A stretch of 64,000 bases of DNA from Nilaparvata lugens (Eukaryota > Arthropoda > Insecta > Hemiptera > Delphacidae): contig NC_052516.1 in assembly GCF_014356525.2 (NCBI RefSeq), positions 24,754,070 through 24,818,069 of the forward strand, in the 5' to 3' direction. A program made the translations under genes and the position numbers. The notes under the pieces were generated by a model, which had not been told where the DNA came from, did not search any database, and was given only the letters and a program-made list of their open reading frames with translations. Shown in pieces: positions 1 to 11,640 of this stretch (positions are counted from its first letter, which is position 1; every line of letters starts with the position of its first letter).

Positions 1-37
1 ATTGTGGTATATAAATAGAAATGACCCTATAATATTG

Positions 38-262
38 TCAAAACAACTTATTCATAAAAACAATCGGGGATACTAATTTCGGTTGTTAAGTCATAGTCAA
101 TCTCTAGTGAAAGCTTAAAACTTTCGCAACAGAATATAATTTATTATGGTATGGGTGAGGACCGTTGACTGGCCGTCTTAGCTGTTCCGGTCTGCCAATT
201 GCCGATTGGCCGATTTGATTAGCTGTCGACCAATCATGGTTGAGCTCTACTCCCATTGGCCG
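38..262. repeat. Repeat V, copy 1, with CCAAT-rich segment
   Basis: The stretch around 85-100 (tttcggttgtta) followed by a CCAAT/ATTGG-rich block (190-265) resembles 13240-13400 and 30215-30255, which share the words for a motif like 'tttcggttgttacatcatt'. No coding potential is convincing. It could be the edge of an LTR or of an old DNA transposon; class unknown. Confidence 0.4.
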
Positions 263-339
263 AGACTGAACCCGCCCAAGAATTCCAAATATTATTATGA
301 AATTCGTTGAACAACAGATAAGTTCCGTGTACACTGTTT

Positions 340-1186
340 TTTACTTTCCTTACCCTATTTCCATAGGTAAGAAAAGTATTGCTTTCCGAAAAAATGATGG
401 TACCCAAATTTCTAAATTTCTATACGTTTCAAGGTCCCCTGAGTCCAAAAAAGTGGTTTTTGGGTATTGCTCTGTATGTGTGTGTATGTGGGTGCGGGTG
501 TATGAGTGTATGTACGTCTGTGAACACGATATCTCGTCTAACAATCAACGGAATGACCTGAAATTTGGAACTTAAGGTACACTTTAAGTATCAGACACGA
601 ACAATTCCAATCAAATTCAATTCAAGATGGCGGCTAAAATGGCGAAAATGTTGTCGAAAACAGGATTTTTTGCGATTCTCTCGAAAACGGCTCCAATGAT
701 TTTGATCACATTACATTTGTACAGTACCTAGAATAGTCATTGATAAGCTCTATGAACTGCCACAGGTCCCATATCTGTAAAAATTTCAGAAGCTTCGCCC
801 CATTTATGCAAAGTTTGATTTTAGATTCCCAATTATCAGTCTTCAGATACAATTTAAACAAAAAATTCCAAGTGGAAAGGATTGAGCATGAAAATCTCTA
901 CAATTAATGTTCAGTAACATTCTCACCTAGAAATGGAAATGAGCTCGAAATTCGAAAAAATGTGTTTATTCAATTGCAAACTGTTGGCAACTGTTTGAAA
1001 CTTTTGATTCTATTGATTCATTCACTATGAAGGGATAGGGAACCTCGTATATCTCCAGCGTTATAGACCTGTCACCAGCTGGCTTGGATCTTTGAAAATA
1101 GTAGACTTGAGATGCGCGTGAACAATAGCATTTCCAATTTTCATAACGGCAAGGAAAGTTGTGTGAGTGCGCCACAACAGATTTTT
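340..1186 (+). mobile_element. Repeat P, copy 1
   Basis: About 850 bp, non-coding. All five copies in the window start with tttactttccttgcc (or a variant), have a short hairpin around an 'aggtaaggaaag' motif, then a GT-rich tract at a fixed place, a run of text containing 'cgaaaacggctcc', and end in 'ggcaaggaaagttgtgtgag' plus a conserved cap ending agattttt. The words actttccttgcc and ggcaaggaaagt form short inverted ends, so a non-autonomous DNA element is likely, but no target-site duplication was established. In this copy the GT tract (471-516) is short and interrupted. Confidence 0.7.
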
Positions 1187-1248
1187 CAAATTGTGTATTT
1201 TTCTGATCCATATTCCAACCCTTTTCTGTTCAATTGGGCATTCGACAG

Positions 1249-1388
1249 CTGATAAAGAAATAATGACAGAATGTTCTGATGTAAAGTTTAGCTATCTGCC
1301 AGGAAATATAACAAGAAAATTTTTCGAAGCTCTGCAGTCTCATCCTGGTAGGATTAAACAGATAATGCCAAAATTTTATGTTTGTCAA
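1249..1388 (+). CDS. Candidate exon, possible acyl-CoA-synthetase-like N-terminus
   Basis: Between an AG acceptor (1247-1248, preceded by a pyrimidine-rich cccttttctgttc) and a GTAAAT donor (1389) lies an open frame of 2 nt plus 46 codons. The centre reads ITRKFFEALQSHPGRIKQ, which loosely resembles the N-terminal 'FFxALxxHPxRIxQ' segment of insect ANL-superfamily acyl-CoA synthetases (4-coumarate-CoA-ligase-like). A methionine at 1264 could also be a start. The segment lies about 60 bp after a repeat-P end. No second exon of the same protein was found, so it may be an isolated exon, a pseudo-exon or chance. Similarity is from memory of the family pattern only. Confidence 0.3.
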
Positions 1389-2110
1389 GTAAATTTTATC
1401 TGGTAGAATTTATAAGGGAGGCAAAAAATCGACCTGTTTGTAACTGGTCGAATGTTAACTGGAGAGAGCGCCATATTCACTCTCCAGAAGAATTAGGTTT
1501 TCTTGAAAGTGGGAAAATAATGTTGTTGTATGATAAAGCAAATCATACTTCATTCACAGTAATAAATATCACATTCTCACTCCTCAATGTACATAAGTAT
1601 TGAAGATGACTTAAAATGTGGAGAATTTGGAGAAAGATGATAGGAGGAAATCGTATGAAGAGAGGAAGAGAAAGAAAGAAGTGGAAACAAAGGGAGAGTG
1701 ATAACATTTCTGTTGGCATTGGCAGGGATAAAAACTCATGTCTGCCAAGTCGGATAACTGTTTTTAGCTAACGTATGATCCTCTGAACCCTATCCCATTT
1801 ATTTAATGGAATACTGTATTGTCTATCTCTCTCTTTCTTCTCAGTTTCCCATATCCTCTCTCTTTTCCACATTTTTTACCCGGCCATCCGCAGTACTAGG
1901 CCACAAAGTCCATAATGTCCTTACAACAAGAGTCGTGTTTTATCCTCTACAGAAACTGGATTGAGATCAAATTTCGGTTTGGAGTAGAAAGCGATGGAAT
2001 GTAAACGGGTGTGAGAGAAAGAAAGTGTGAGAAAAGAGATTGTGGACGTAAAGATGAATGTGTAAGACGAAGAGGAGACGAAGAGGGAAATCATGAATTT
2101 ATTATTATAA
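1389..2110. other. AT-rich spacer without recognised gene
   Basis: Contains two short open frames without family resemblance and a GA-rich stretch at 1620-1700. It ends at the insertion point of the Helitron, where the flanking text is ttattataa. Confidence 0.5.
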
Positions 2111-2122
2111 CTAGCTGTACCC

Positions 2123-2142
2123 TGCCACGCTTCGCAGTGGCA
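2123..2142 (-). other. Helitron 3' terminal hairpin
   Basis: A 6-bp perfect stem (TGCCAC/GTGGCA) around an 8-nt loop lies just upstream, on the minus strand, of the CTAG 3' terminus. This is the transposition termination signal expected of Helitrons. Confidence 0.8.
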
Positions 2143-2570
2143 CATTGTGATTGAATGTTTTTTTTTTTTTCTGTGGCCCCCACTATATATAAAATATGTG
2201 TTGGGAAACCACAAATATTATGCTGTTAAATAAATATGAACATCTGTGTTATGTTGAGCTGTTAAATCTGGTTATTTGCAATTACAAAACTAAAAGGAAA
2301 AATAAGTTTATGTGAGAAATAAAATGAAAAAAAAAGCAAAATTTTTAGAAAAAAGAATTAAAAGAGTAAATGAATACCTATATATAAAATAGAAAATTAT
2401 GATGGAAAATAATTAGATTCTAAAAGAAAAAAATATTTGAGAATAGTCTCTTAAAAAAGGATTGATAAAAAAATGAATTAATAATATTCATAATATCTAG
2501 TTTGTAATAAGGTCTTCACTATAATTTATTCTATTTTCATTATCCAAGTTTTTGTTTTTGCTTTAAATAT

Positions 2571-4548
2571 TGTCACGTTATTCTTTATATTTAAATAACG
2601 GTTAGCCTCCTGCTTGGCATCAGTCGGTAAAGCATGAGATTTGATATAATTAGGTCGTGGTTTTCTAATAGTATTCAGTCTTAAAAATCTTGATAGGTCT
2701 AGATATGGGCTTCTCCTATAACTCTTGTAATTCAATAAATAATAAATATATATAAAAATGATACTTATACTATAGTGTTGAGGAATAAAAAATAAATTGC
2801 ACACCATGAAAATTTCACACATATATTACACAAATAATGCAAAGATCAATCGAGGCAAAAAATATATATAGAGCGATAAAAAATTAATATAAAAAATAGA
2901 ACAATAATTTAAATCAGCAAAATATCACAGGCTAAACTTTATATTCTAGATTATGGCACGAATCATTACCATGTGCCTTTATCTTAAAATCATATGCATT
3001 CTTTTGCATGTAGCTGCGACATGCACTTGCTAATACTTGTCGACTTGGATAATTCAATCAAAAATATGTGCTCTAAGATCAGCTTGATAAATTAGCCACT
3101 AATAATCCAAATATATATATATATTAAAATCTCTAGTATTAGTAGATTTATTTGTATCGAATATATATTTTCATCTCAGGGTGCAAGATTCGGCACCTGA
3201 CGGAATAGGTAGAGCCATTCATCTAGTGAATTAGAACTATGATAAATTATCGCAAATTGTATTGCAAAAAATTAAATATTATATGCATATGTTTGATAGC
3301 CTAGATTCGTACTTCTTTGATTAAATAGAAATTTCTAAAATATTGATCTATATATTTTTCTTTCAATTAAATACCTTTAATACTAATTTTTACTTGCGCA
3401 AGTATTACTCTTATTAATTTCTCAATTTATAATAACCCTTTCGGCGAGCTAGCTTTGATCATCAGATTAATTCGAAGCACTAGGGCGCCCATCACTAAAT
3501 TCAAATTTAATCACTCACGTGTCGAAAATCTTCTTGTAAGCCGCCGATGTCGATCCAACTCCATGTGGTCCGGGAATATGGTAGCCGGAATCGTCTCCTC
3601 CAAGGGGTTATAAATTTAATTAAAAATGAAAATGACTTCTGCTTCACAATAGCATCACGAAGTCTTTTAAGAAATTTAATAATTTACTTTAACTTTAATT
3701 TTTACAAAATTATTAATAAGGTACTTCGCTCTAAAATATTTGGGGTCCTCTTATGGTGGCATCTGGCTGGCGAGTGCTGGTTCTTCCTTCTCAAGTTTTA
3801 CAGATCCTCTTTCCGACTTTCAAATTAGCATAAAATTTAAATATCTTAGTCCTCCGCCATTAGGTTCAAATAGATCTTACAAAAAATACCAAAATATGCT
3901 TAGATTATATGATTAATAATTTCTTTGCATTCGAGCCATATCGATAACATAGATTACACAAATTTTAACACAAAATCTAGTACATTTATATAAATATATA
4001 TAAATTTGAACTGGCCTACAGTTGCCGCTATTAACTGCCGTTTTACTATTGGTGCATGCAAATTTTATTCGGTATTCATGCGCCTGGTAACTCTTATTTC
4101 CTGAATACATTAAATTATTTTTATTTGGTTTTTTATTTATGCTCTTTGCATGCTAGTTAATATTCTATACATTAATATTAATTCCATGCTACCTAATAAT
4201 TAGCCACGTGGACAGGTGTTTTTTCACATTGCACACCATCGATTGCAATAAAGCTCTGCCAAGGGGTTTTGGTCAGATTCTACGTTCTTCGGTTTGATCG
4301 ATCTCTAGGTCACCGATCCGTGAATACATCTACATAACCTCAATCTTCAAATATTTTATATAATAATCTATTTATGAGCAATAAACTCCTTCAAATCCTT
4401 TTTAGGTTCTTGTACCATTTAGCCAGAACAAGCTGATGCTATCTAATCTTGGTTATTATCTGCTTGGCGATATTAGCCAATTACTTATTTTTAGACCTAT
4501 TACTATTTCTGTTAGGGCTTTTTATCTACCCAGATTTAATATGTTACA
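2571..4548 (-). repeat. LTR (3' LTR of gag-only retrotransposon)
   Basis: Direct repeat of 8657-10605 with only scattered substitutions and 1-3 bp indels, so the insertion looks young. The outer end on the plus strand is TGTCACG. The inner end shared with the other copy stops at 4509. I extend it to 4548 because the minus strand there reads AGGGGCGCG then TGTAACA, a purine-tract/LTR-start arrangement with TG...CA ends. If that is wrong the LTR ends at about 4509. Confidence 0.75.
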
Positions 4549-6250
4549 CGCGCCCCTGGGTTTGAATTCAAAATATTTGAGAATCACAATGTTTTTAATG
4601 AAAACCCACCCTTCAATACATTGATATACACTATACTTTATTTATAAATTATACTCTCCTACTTCTATCACATTTCGCAGACATATTTGCTGCATCTCCT
4701 TTATACCTTTATCAAAAACAATAACAAATTCTCCTCCTCAACACACATAAAAAATCATAAATATAAACTTCTAAACGCACTCCTCCTGACAACATTTACA
4801 ACACAGTAATTTTTAAATCGCCGCTTGCAGGGCCGCCAACTTAACTACACACATTTCATAATTCTCACAATGATTCCTTTTAGACAATAATTTCGATTCA
4901 CAAACTTCTGGGCTTATGTCTTATAGTATTTCTTAGGTCTTAATATAAATAATTTTCTATACATCAGGTACAATACTTTCTTTTGCTAATGGCTCTTTGG
5001 TTTGGTAGCTGGTATTCACTTTAAGTCTTTTCAGGTAACAAACGTGGCATAATTAAAAGTAATAAAATAAAAACATATAAATAAATATATCGACATTATA
5101 AATATAATAAATAACAATAATAAATAACTCTTTGGGTACAGTACTTCTTTTTATAAACATATGTTCAACAGACATTACATTCATTTGATTTGGGTGGCTT
5201 TGGTCAGCTGGTCGCTGTTCTACATTTCATAGTGCTACATGTTACATCAGAATTTGCTATCGACTTTCATAACTAATAACTGCTCAATTTTTTCTCTTAA
5301 AAAGGTAATTAACAAATTTTAATTTTATTATCCCCGCTTGTGTCCTTTTTTATCTGATGTATATGATTTAATTACATATTAAAAATGTTCTTTCCTTATT
5401 GCAGGCTTCTAACGGCTGGAAGGAATTAAAACATTGGATTGTTGCCACGAGGTCCTATACCAAGATTAAATTATTAAGGAAGGGTAGTAATCGGTTTGAT
5501 AATAATGTTTTCCTTGATTTCTTATCATATTATTCAAATTTGACGATATTGCATGTAAAAATCCCGTGGTTTACTTGCATCTTCTTGCATTCTGTTTGTA
5601 GATGTTGTAGGCTGGTGAGGTTATCTGCTGTTGATTGTTGAGGCTGTCCTAATTGATAATTTTTTCATCATAATTTAAAGCCCTGGTATCGTGTATCTTT
5701 TAAAACAATTCCTTGATCTGGTTCTGTTTTCTTCTTATTATTTCTATTTATTCCGTGAGTATCGATATTTCCACTTTAGTGGCATTGTTTATATTCTAGT
5801 TACACCAATAAACGACTATAAATAAAGCTCAACCACCAATCATCTTCATCCGATACTTTCCACTTAAATTCATTATTAGGCTTCATATCATAATAAACAA
5901 TTCAATAATATAACACTTCCAATCAACACTAATAAATCTTTCAACAATAACATGGCTTAATATAGCATCACTTTTCAATATATCACAGCCATTATTACAA
6001 AATTAAACACCATAACAAAACATTTATTATCTCTTTAATAGATAATCTTCATCATATAATATCCAGGTACTTTCACTTTCTTAATATTATTTTTTAATTC
6101 TTCCATCTTATTAGACACCGTTTATCCTTATTAGTTCCACAAGTAATCCATTTTATTGTTGCCCATGCACGAATCCATATTGTTCTTTCAGTTTCATTTT
6201 TAATCCATTCCTTTTGCCCATTTTGCCGGTCACATCGCTGATCATAGCCT
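4549..6250. other. Non-coding interior of the LTR retrotransposon
   Basis: AT-rich, with many stops on both strands. Here an autonomous relative would carry pol. I see no RT, RNase H or integrase signature. Short frames (for example 5399-5641) resemble nothing known. Confidence 0.6.
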
Positions 6251-6660
6251 TTAAAGCGTATGTGCCGTGGATGCACGCCGTCGGTCCGCTCCTGTCCTCC
6301 TCGGTGTCGGTCCGGTGTCCTCTTCGGGCGTTTGAACCGTGCATGCGGCCGGTATGCGCGCGCGCGGTTCCTCCGTTCTTTCGCTTCTCTCGGGCCTTAT
6401 GATGCATGCTCTTTTCTCCTGAATGTTGTCCTCCCGTCCTGATGTCGGCCGTCCGGTGTCCTCGGGCGCTTGCGTCTCCGGGCCTTGCGGGGTCGCTCCT
6501 CTTGTCCTCGGATGCCGTCCTCCCGGTGTCGTCCTCTTGATCTCTATTGGGGTCCTCTGTCTGCTTCGGTGGTGTCCATTGATAGGCGGTTGTAGGTTCA
6601 GTGGCACGGATCTGTTACATTTAATTTGTTCGGTATCCACACAACTCTTGATTATAGCAT
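6251..6660 (-). other. GC-rich island with a Pro/Arg/Thr-rich open frame
   Basis: A sharp GC rise inside an AT-rich element. The plus strand repeats words such as ccggtgtcctc and gtcctcc several times. The minus strand is open for 129 codons (6640-6251), rich in P, R, T and E, and low in complexity. It follows gag in the same orientation, so it could be a leftover basic tail or acquired sequence. No domain is recognised, and the open frame may simply reflect composition. Confidence 0.45.
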
Positions 6661-6831
6661 GATCTTGGTGGCTGTTGCTGTTCTCCGGCGGTGAGGGATC
6701 TTCGGTAGGGAACAGTATGTAGTAGGGATGGTGCTCGCGGTGGTTTTAATTGCATGTTTGGCGGCGGTTTTTTGTGGTAGGCTGTCTTGTATGGCTTCGG
6801 TTCTTCTAATAATATTTTAGGTAAATCATTT

Positions 6832-8175
6832 CTAAAGGTGGTGTATGATGTTGAAATATCTGATTTTCTTTGTTTGTTTCATTGGGCTTGTAGGTGTTAT
6901 CGGGGGTATCATATAGTCCGGTTCATAATTTTGGCTGTTATACTGATTAAATTTTGAGTTATGTTGATTTGTGCGTATCTCTGGTCTGAACGGTGGTTTG
7001 ATATTGCCATCACAGACTGTATGCCATATAAATGATTTATCAGCTGCTTGCAATCAGTAATGGGTTGTGTGGCGAGTGCCATTCTAACTTGATACGGTAG
7101 CTTCTTTAAAATAATACTTGCTAATGCCGATTCATTAATGGGCTCGCTCAATTGAGAATTTTTAAACTGTAGGGCAGTGACGAAAGTGGTACATGCACCG
7201 TCTAAGTTAGGGTTGAAATCGCATGATATAATGTCCGCTAGCACGTCCAACTGTTTACTTCTGCTCCAATACTGTTCCAGGAAGACAGCTACAAACTCAT
7301 CCAATGATGTAAATTCATGGGCTCTACTCCGAAAGAACATCAGGGGTTCGCCAATCAATAAACTAGTCAAACGAAGACGCCAAAAATTCCAAGAGGTGGG
7401 TGTTAATGATTGAATTAGTTTATCTGATCTATAAATTCTTTAGGTTGGAGATAGCGGTCTGTATTGTCAAAACGGCCTAATTCATTGAAACTGTGTAGTG
7501 AATCAAACGTTGCTATGGGAATAGGCTCTATATTCTCGTGCGGAAATTGATGTATTTGACTTTCAAGTTGTACCAACTTCTCTTGGGCCTGTTTCCAATG
7601 ACTAGAAGCTTCTGTTTCATTATCTACTACTTCGGCATTTAATTCAGATGAAAATAATTGCTGTTCTCCAACGGCTGTCTCCAATGAATTAAGTTGTACT
7701 TTGTTTTGATTTATATCAGAATTTAGGTGAGCTATTTGTGTAGATTTACTATTCTGTTGTTTATTTATGGAAATAAGTTGACTATTGTTCCTGTTTGTAG
7801 CTATTCATGAATTTGTGAAGTGTTTTGTGCTGGTAGGTTATCTATTCTTTCCGCAGTCTCCTTATCCATTCTTACCGATGTATCCTTCAGTGATTCCCGC
7901 ATTTCCTTCATTTCCGCCTTTAAGTTCTTCATTACTGTGGTCATTGTTTTTTCTAAACTATTAGAAAATGACTTGATCATCCCCTCTACTATAACCCTCC
8001 TTATTGCTTCTTGGGAGACATTTAACGGTTTATTACTGTTCACAGGATTCTTGGCGGTGATTGAAGATATCTGGGCGTTGGACTCCATCGCGCCCCCCTC
8101 AGCGTCGATCTCCGCTACTATCGCCGTCTGCAGTGTGTCTGCTACCTTACTTTGCGTGGACGAAAAGAGACTCAT
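6832..8175 (-). pseudogene. gag-like ORF of LTR retrotransposon, frameshifted
   Basis: Coding pieces line up in order on the minus strand. 8175-7801 is the N-terminus and is rich in charged helix. 7800-7415 gives a coiled-coil-like region ending in a YLQPKEFIDQI motif. 7412-6909 has the capsid-like helical core with LMFFRSRAHEFTSLDEF and FLEQYW. 7000-6832 is an Asn/Gln/Pro-rich tail. At least three frame changes separate them. The FxxxFxxxFLxxYW spacing fits retrotransposon gag capsid domains. No zinc knuckle (CCHC) is visible. It has the same orientation as the LTR and primer-site reading. It is a decayed structural gene, and particle formation cannot be inferred. Confidence 0.65.
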
Positions 8176-8591
8176 ATTTTAAAAATGGATTAAGTGTCAA
8201 GTGTTTGTTAAAAAAAGTGAAAGTTTTGGCCAACAAGGCATTAATAAGGACACAAATGAGGATAGGCCTATGGACATTACAAGCCAGGTAACCTATTTAT
8301 TACTTAAGCTCTTATAATATAATAATACTATTCATTGATTTCTGACTAGCAGTTTAGGCCCATAAAATATAATAGCTCTCTCTATAAAATATATTTTTAC
8401 AGTACTAATAATATAAAATTTTCTTTAAAACATATAATTCTTCTATTTAAAGCTATTGATTCCCCAAAAAGTAATACAAATTTCCTTCGCCAGTTTTCCT
8501 CACAACTCGTATAAGTTATCTATAATTTTCAATATGGTTATTGACTTAATTTCAAATAATTATTCAATGAGCTTGGCTCTCATCATCAGTC

Positions 8592-8661
8592 CCACGTTGG
8601 TACGACATGTCTTTGTGTCGTATCCGTGGCCTATCACGTTGGGCGACATGTCTTTGTGTCA
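8592..8661 (-). promoter_or_regulatory. Duplicated primer-binding-site region
   Basis: The words cgttgg...cgacatgtctttgtgtc occur twice, at about 8594-8619 and 8637-8660, the second abutting the LTR. On the minus strand the inner copy presents TCGCCCAACGTG just past the LTR edge, resembling insect retrotransposon primer sites. The usual leading TGG is not intact, so priming is uncertain. Confidence 0.4.
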
Positions 8662-10605
8662 CGTTATTCTTTATATTAAATAACGATTAGCCTCCTGCTT
8701 GGCATCAGTCGGTAAAGCATGAGATTTATATAATTAGGTCGTGGTTTTCTAATAGTATTCAGTCTTAAAAAATCTTGATAGGCCTAGATATGGGCTTCTC
8801 CTATAACTCTTGTAATTCAATAAATAATAAATATATATAAAAATGATACTTATACTATAGTGTTGAGGAATAAAAAATAAATTGCACACCATGAAAATTT
8901 CACACATATATTACACAAATAATGCAAAGATCAATCGAGGCAAAAAATATATATAGAGCGATAAAAATATAATATAAAAAATAGAACAATAATTTTATAT
9001 CAGCAAAATATCACAGGCTAAACTTTATATTCTAGATTTATGGCACGAATCATTACCATGTGCCTTTATCTTAAAATCATATGCATTCTTTTGCATGTAG
9101 CTGCGACATGCACTTGCTAATACTTGTCGACTTGGATAATTCAATCAAAAATATGTGCTCTAAGATCAGCTTGATAAATTAGCCACTAATAATCCAAATA
9201 TATATATATATTAAAATCTCTAGTATTTAGTAGATTTATTTGTATCGAATATATATTTTCATCTCAGGGTGCAAGATTCGGCACCTGACGGAATAGGTAG
9301 AGCCATTCATCTAGTGAATTAGAACTATGATAAATTATCGCAAATTGTATTGCAAAAAATTAAATATTATATGCATATGTTTTAATAGCCTAGATTCGTA
9401 CTTCTTTGATTAAATAGAAATTTCTAAAATATTGATCTATATATTTTTCTTTCAATTAAATACCTTTAATACTAATTTTTACTTGCGCAAGTATTACTCT
9501 TATTAATTTCTCAATTATAATAACCCTTTCGGCGAGCTAGCTTTGATCATCAGATTAATTCGAAGCACTAGGGCGCCCATCACTAAATTCAAATTTAATC
9601 ACTCACGTGTCGAAAATCTTCTTGTAAGCCGCCGATGTCGATCCAACTCCATGTGGTCCGGGAATATGGTAGCCGGAATCGTCTCCTCAAGGGGTTATAA
9701 ATTTAATTAAAAATGAAAAATGACTTCTGCTTCACAATAGCATCACGAAGTCTTTTAAGAAATTTAATAATTTACTTTAACTTTAATTTTTACAAAATTA
9801 TTAATAAGGTACTTCGCTCTAAAATATTTGGGGTCCTCTTATGGTGGCATCTGGCTGGCGAGTGCTGGTTCTTCCTTCTCAAGTTTTACAGATCCTCTTT
9901 CCGACTTTCAAATTAGCATAAAATTTAAATATCTTAGTCCTCCGCCATTAAATTCAAATAGATCTTACAAAAAATACCAAAATATTGCTTAGATTATATG
10001 ATTAATAATTTCTTTGCATTCGAGCCATATCGATAACATAGATTACACAAATTTTAACACAAAATCTAGTACATTTATATAAATATATATAAATATTTTG
10101 AACTGGCCTACAGTTGCCGCCTATTAACTGCCGTTTTACTATTGGTGCATGCAAATTTTATTCGGTATTCATGCGCCTGGTAACTCTTATTTCCTGAATA
10201 CATTAAATTATTTTTATTTGGTTTTTTATTTATGCTCTTTGCATGCTAGTTAATATTCTATATATTAATATTAATTCCATGCTACCTAATAATTAGCCAC
10301 GTGGACAGGTGTTTTTTCACATTGCACACCATCCGATTGCAATAAAGCTCTGCCAAGGGGTTTTGGTCAGATTCTACGTTCTTCGGTTTGATCGATCTCT
10401 AGGTCACCGATCCGTGAATACATCTACATAACCTCAATCTTCAAATATTTTATATAATAATCTATTTATGAGCAATAAACTTCCTTCAAATCCTTTTTAG
10501 GTTCTTGTACCATTTAGCCAGAACAAGCTGATGCTATCTAATCTTGGTTATTATCTGCTTGGCGATATTAGCCAATTACTTTATTTTTAGACCTATTACT
10601 ATTTC
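8657..10605 (-). repeat. LTR (5' LTR), outer end truncated
   Basis: Matches 2571-4509 along its whole length. It starts TGTCACG on the plus strand and stops at actatttc, where sequence of a LINE fragment begins. Compared with the other LTR it lacks about 40 bp of the outer end, so the 5' end was lost by deletion or replaced. Confidence 0.75.
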
Positions 10606-11430
10606 CTGATGTCCATTGGCAGCCTGTGTAAATCTCGGTCCATAAGTATGTGACTGTTCTCGGGGCGGCAGTTGTTGTCATCCTGGGGACTGCTAGATCA
10701 TATTCCTTCTTCGCGTGCTGTGGGTGTGGTCCATGTTGAGAAAGAACTGCGTGTTTCCTGATGAATGTGAGTAATTTGTGAATGTAAATTTGTCGGATGC
10801 TCAGTAGTTGGGCTCTCATATAGAGAATCTGAAGGGTAGAGTGGATGTTTCTGTCCCATATTCTGAGGATGAGTTTCTGGACTTTAAAAACAGGATTGAT
10901 ATGGCAGAAATACGTAGCTCCCCATGCCGGATTCCATATCTTGCTATTGACTCTACCAATGCGGTTATACAATTTTTAACATTCCAGTAGTGTGAGTATG
11001 TATCAGTGTGAGATTGTTCTACTGATGGACAATTGCAGTCTATGCGATTTATTTGCAGTGATGTAACTTGATTGTATTTCGTACAGGTTTTTTGGAGTCC
11101 GTCAGTGAAAATGCTAGAAATTTAGTTTTTGATGAATTGAGAGTAAGGATATTACTGTGGAGCCAAAGTGTAATTTTTCCATGCCTAATTCAGCGGTTAT
11201 GAAAGTCTCGTTCCAGTTGTTGCCTTGAAATATCACAGCTGTGTCGTCGGCAAAGACAATAATCTTGCCACCAATGTCGAGTGAGCACAACTCATGGCAA
11301 AGATGAGGTACAGTATCGGACCAAGAACTGTTCCTTGTGGCACGCCGAATTTACAGGAAAGCCTCTTCTGCACTCAGATTTTTCCCTATTCTCACTCTTG
11401 TTTGCGAATGGTTGAGAAATGAGAAAAAAC
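10606..11430 (-). pseudogene. Non-LTR retrotransposon reverse-transcriptase fragment
   Basis: Minus-strand translation shows RT palm motifs. GVPQGTVLGPILYL is near 11350-11310 and FADDTAVIF is near 11255-11235, followed by a thumb-like segment and a C-terminal YFCHINPVFKVQKLILRIW block near 10925-10865. One or more frameshifts break the frame between these blocks. The FADD form and C-terminal pattern fit the Jockey/I/CR1 side of LINEs. Both ends are cut, by the helicase remnant upstream and the LTR downstream. It is not functional. Confidence 0.75.
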
Positions 11431-11439
11431 AAAGAATAC

Positions 11440-11640
11440 CTTTCATATAAGTTTGATTTTGCAATACTTGTTTATATACATATTTTTTGTTTTTACTGTC
11501 TGCGTAAATATAAAGACTATGGGTTTGCCGACTCGGGAACATGCAACATACAGTTGTCCATGTGAAAGAAAAATCCACATCTAAATCTAGACCACACAAT
11601 TTAAAGATAGACTAATATATTATTATAATCTATCCCTTCT
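11440..11640 (-). pseudogene. Helitron Pif1-like helicase, C-terminal remnant
   Basis: The minus strand at about 11565-11521 encodes SHGQLYVACSRVGKP, the diagnostic C-terminal helicase motif of Helitron RepHel proteins. A one-base frame change leads into SLYIYADSKNKKYVYKQVLQ. The upstream residues CGLDLDVD fit the preceding beta strand. Rep (HUH) and the ATPase core are absent. Its orientation agrees with the Helitron termini, which supports assignment to the same element. Confidence 0.8.

Larger units (their letters stand above)
2571..10605 (-). mobile_element. Gag-only LTR retrotransposon, about 8 kb
   Basis: Two near-identical direct repeats of about 1.95 kb flank a 4.1 kb interior. On the minus strand the order is 5' LTR (10605-8657), leader with a primer-binding-site-like TCGCCCAACGTG at 8635-8646, broken gag (8175-6832), a GC-rich open segment (6640-6251), about 1.7 kb of non-coding sequence, a candidate purine tract and the 3' LTR. 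No protease, reverse transcriptase or integrase motif was found, so this is a non-autonomous element. The gag shape suggests Ty3/Gypsy rather than Copia, but that is tentative. The distal 5' LTR end (about 40 bp) is missing, where it joins the LINE fragment, so no target duplication could be tested. Confidence 0.75.

Noticed and set aside
5399..5641. 80-codon frame inside the LTR element
   Set aside because: On the strand opposite gag, no resemblance to a known family.
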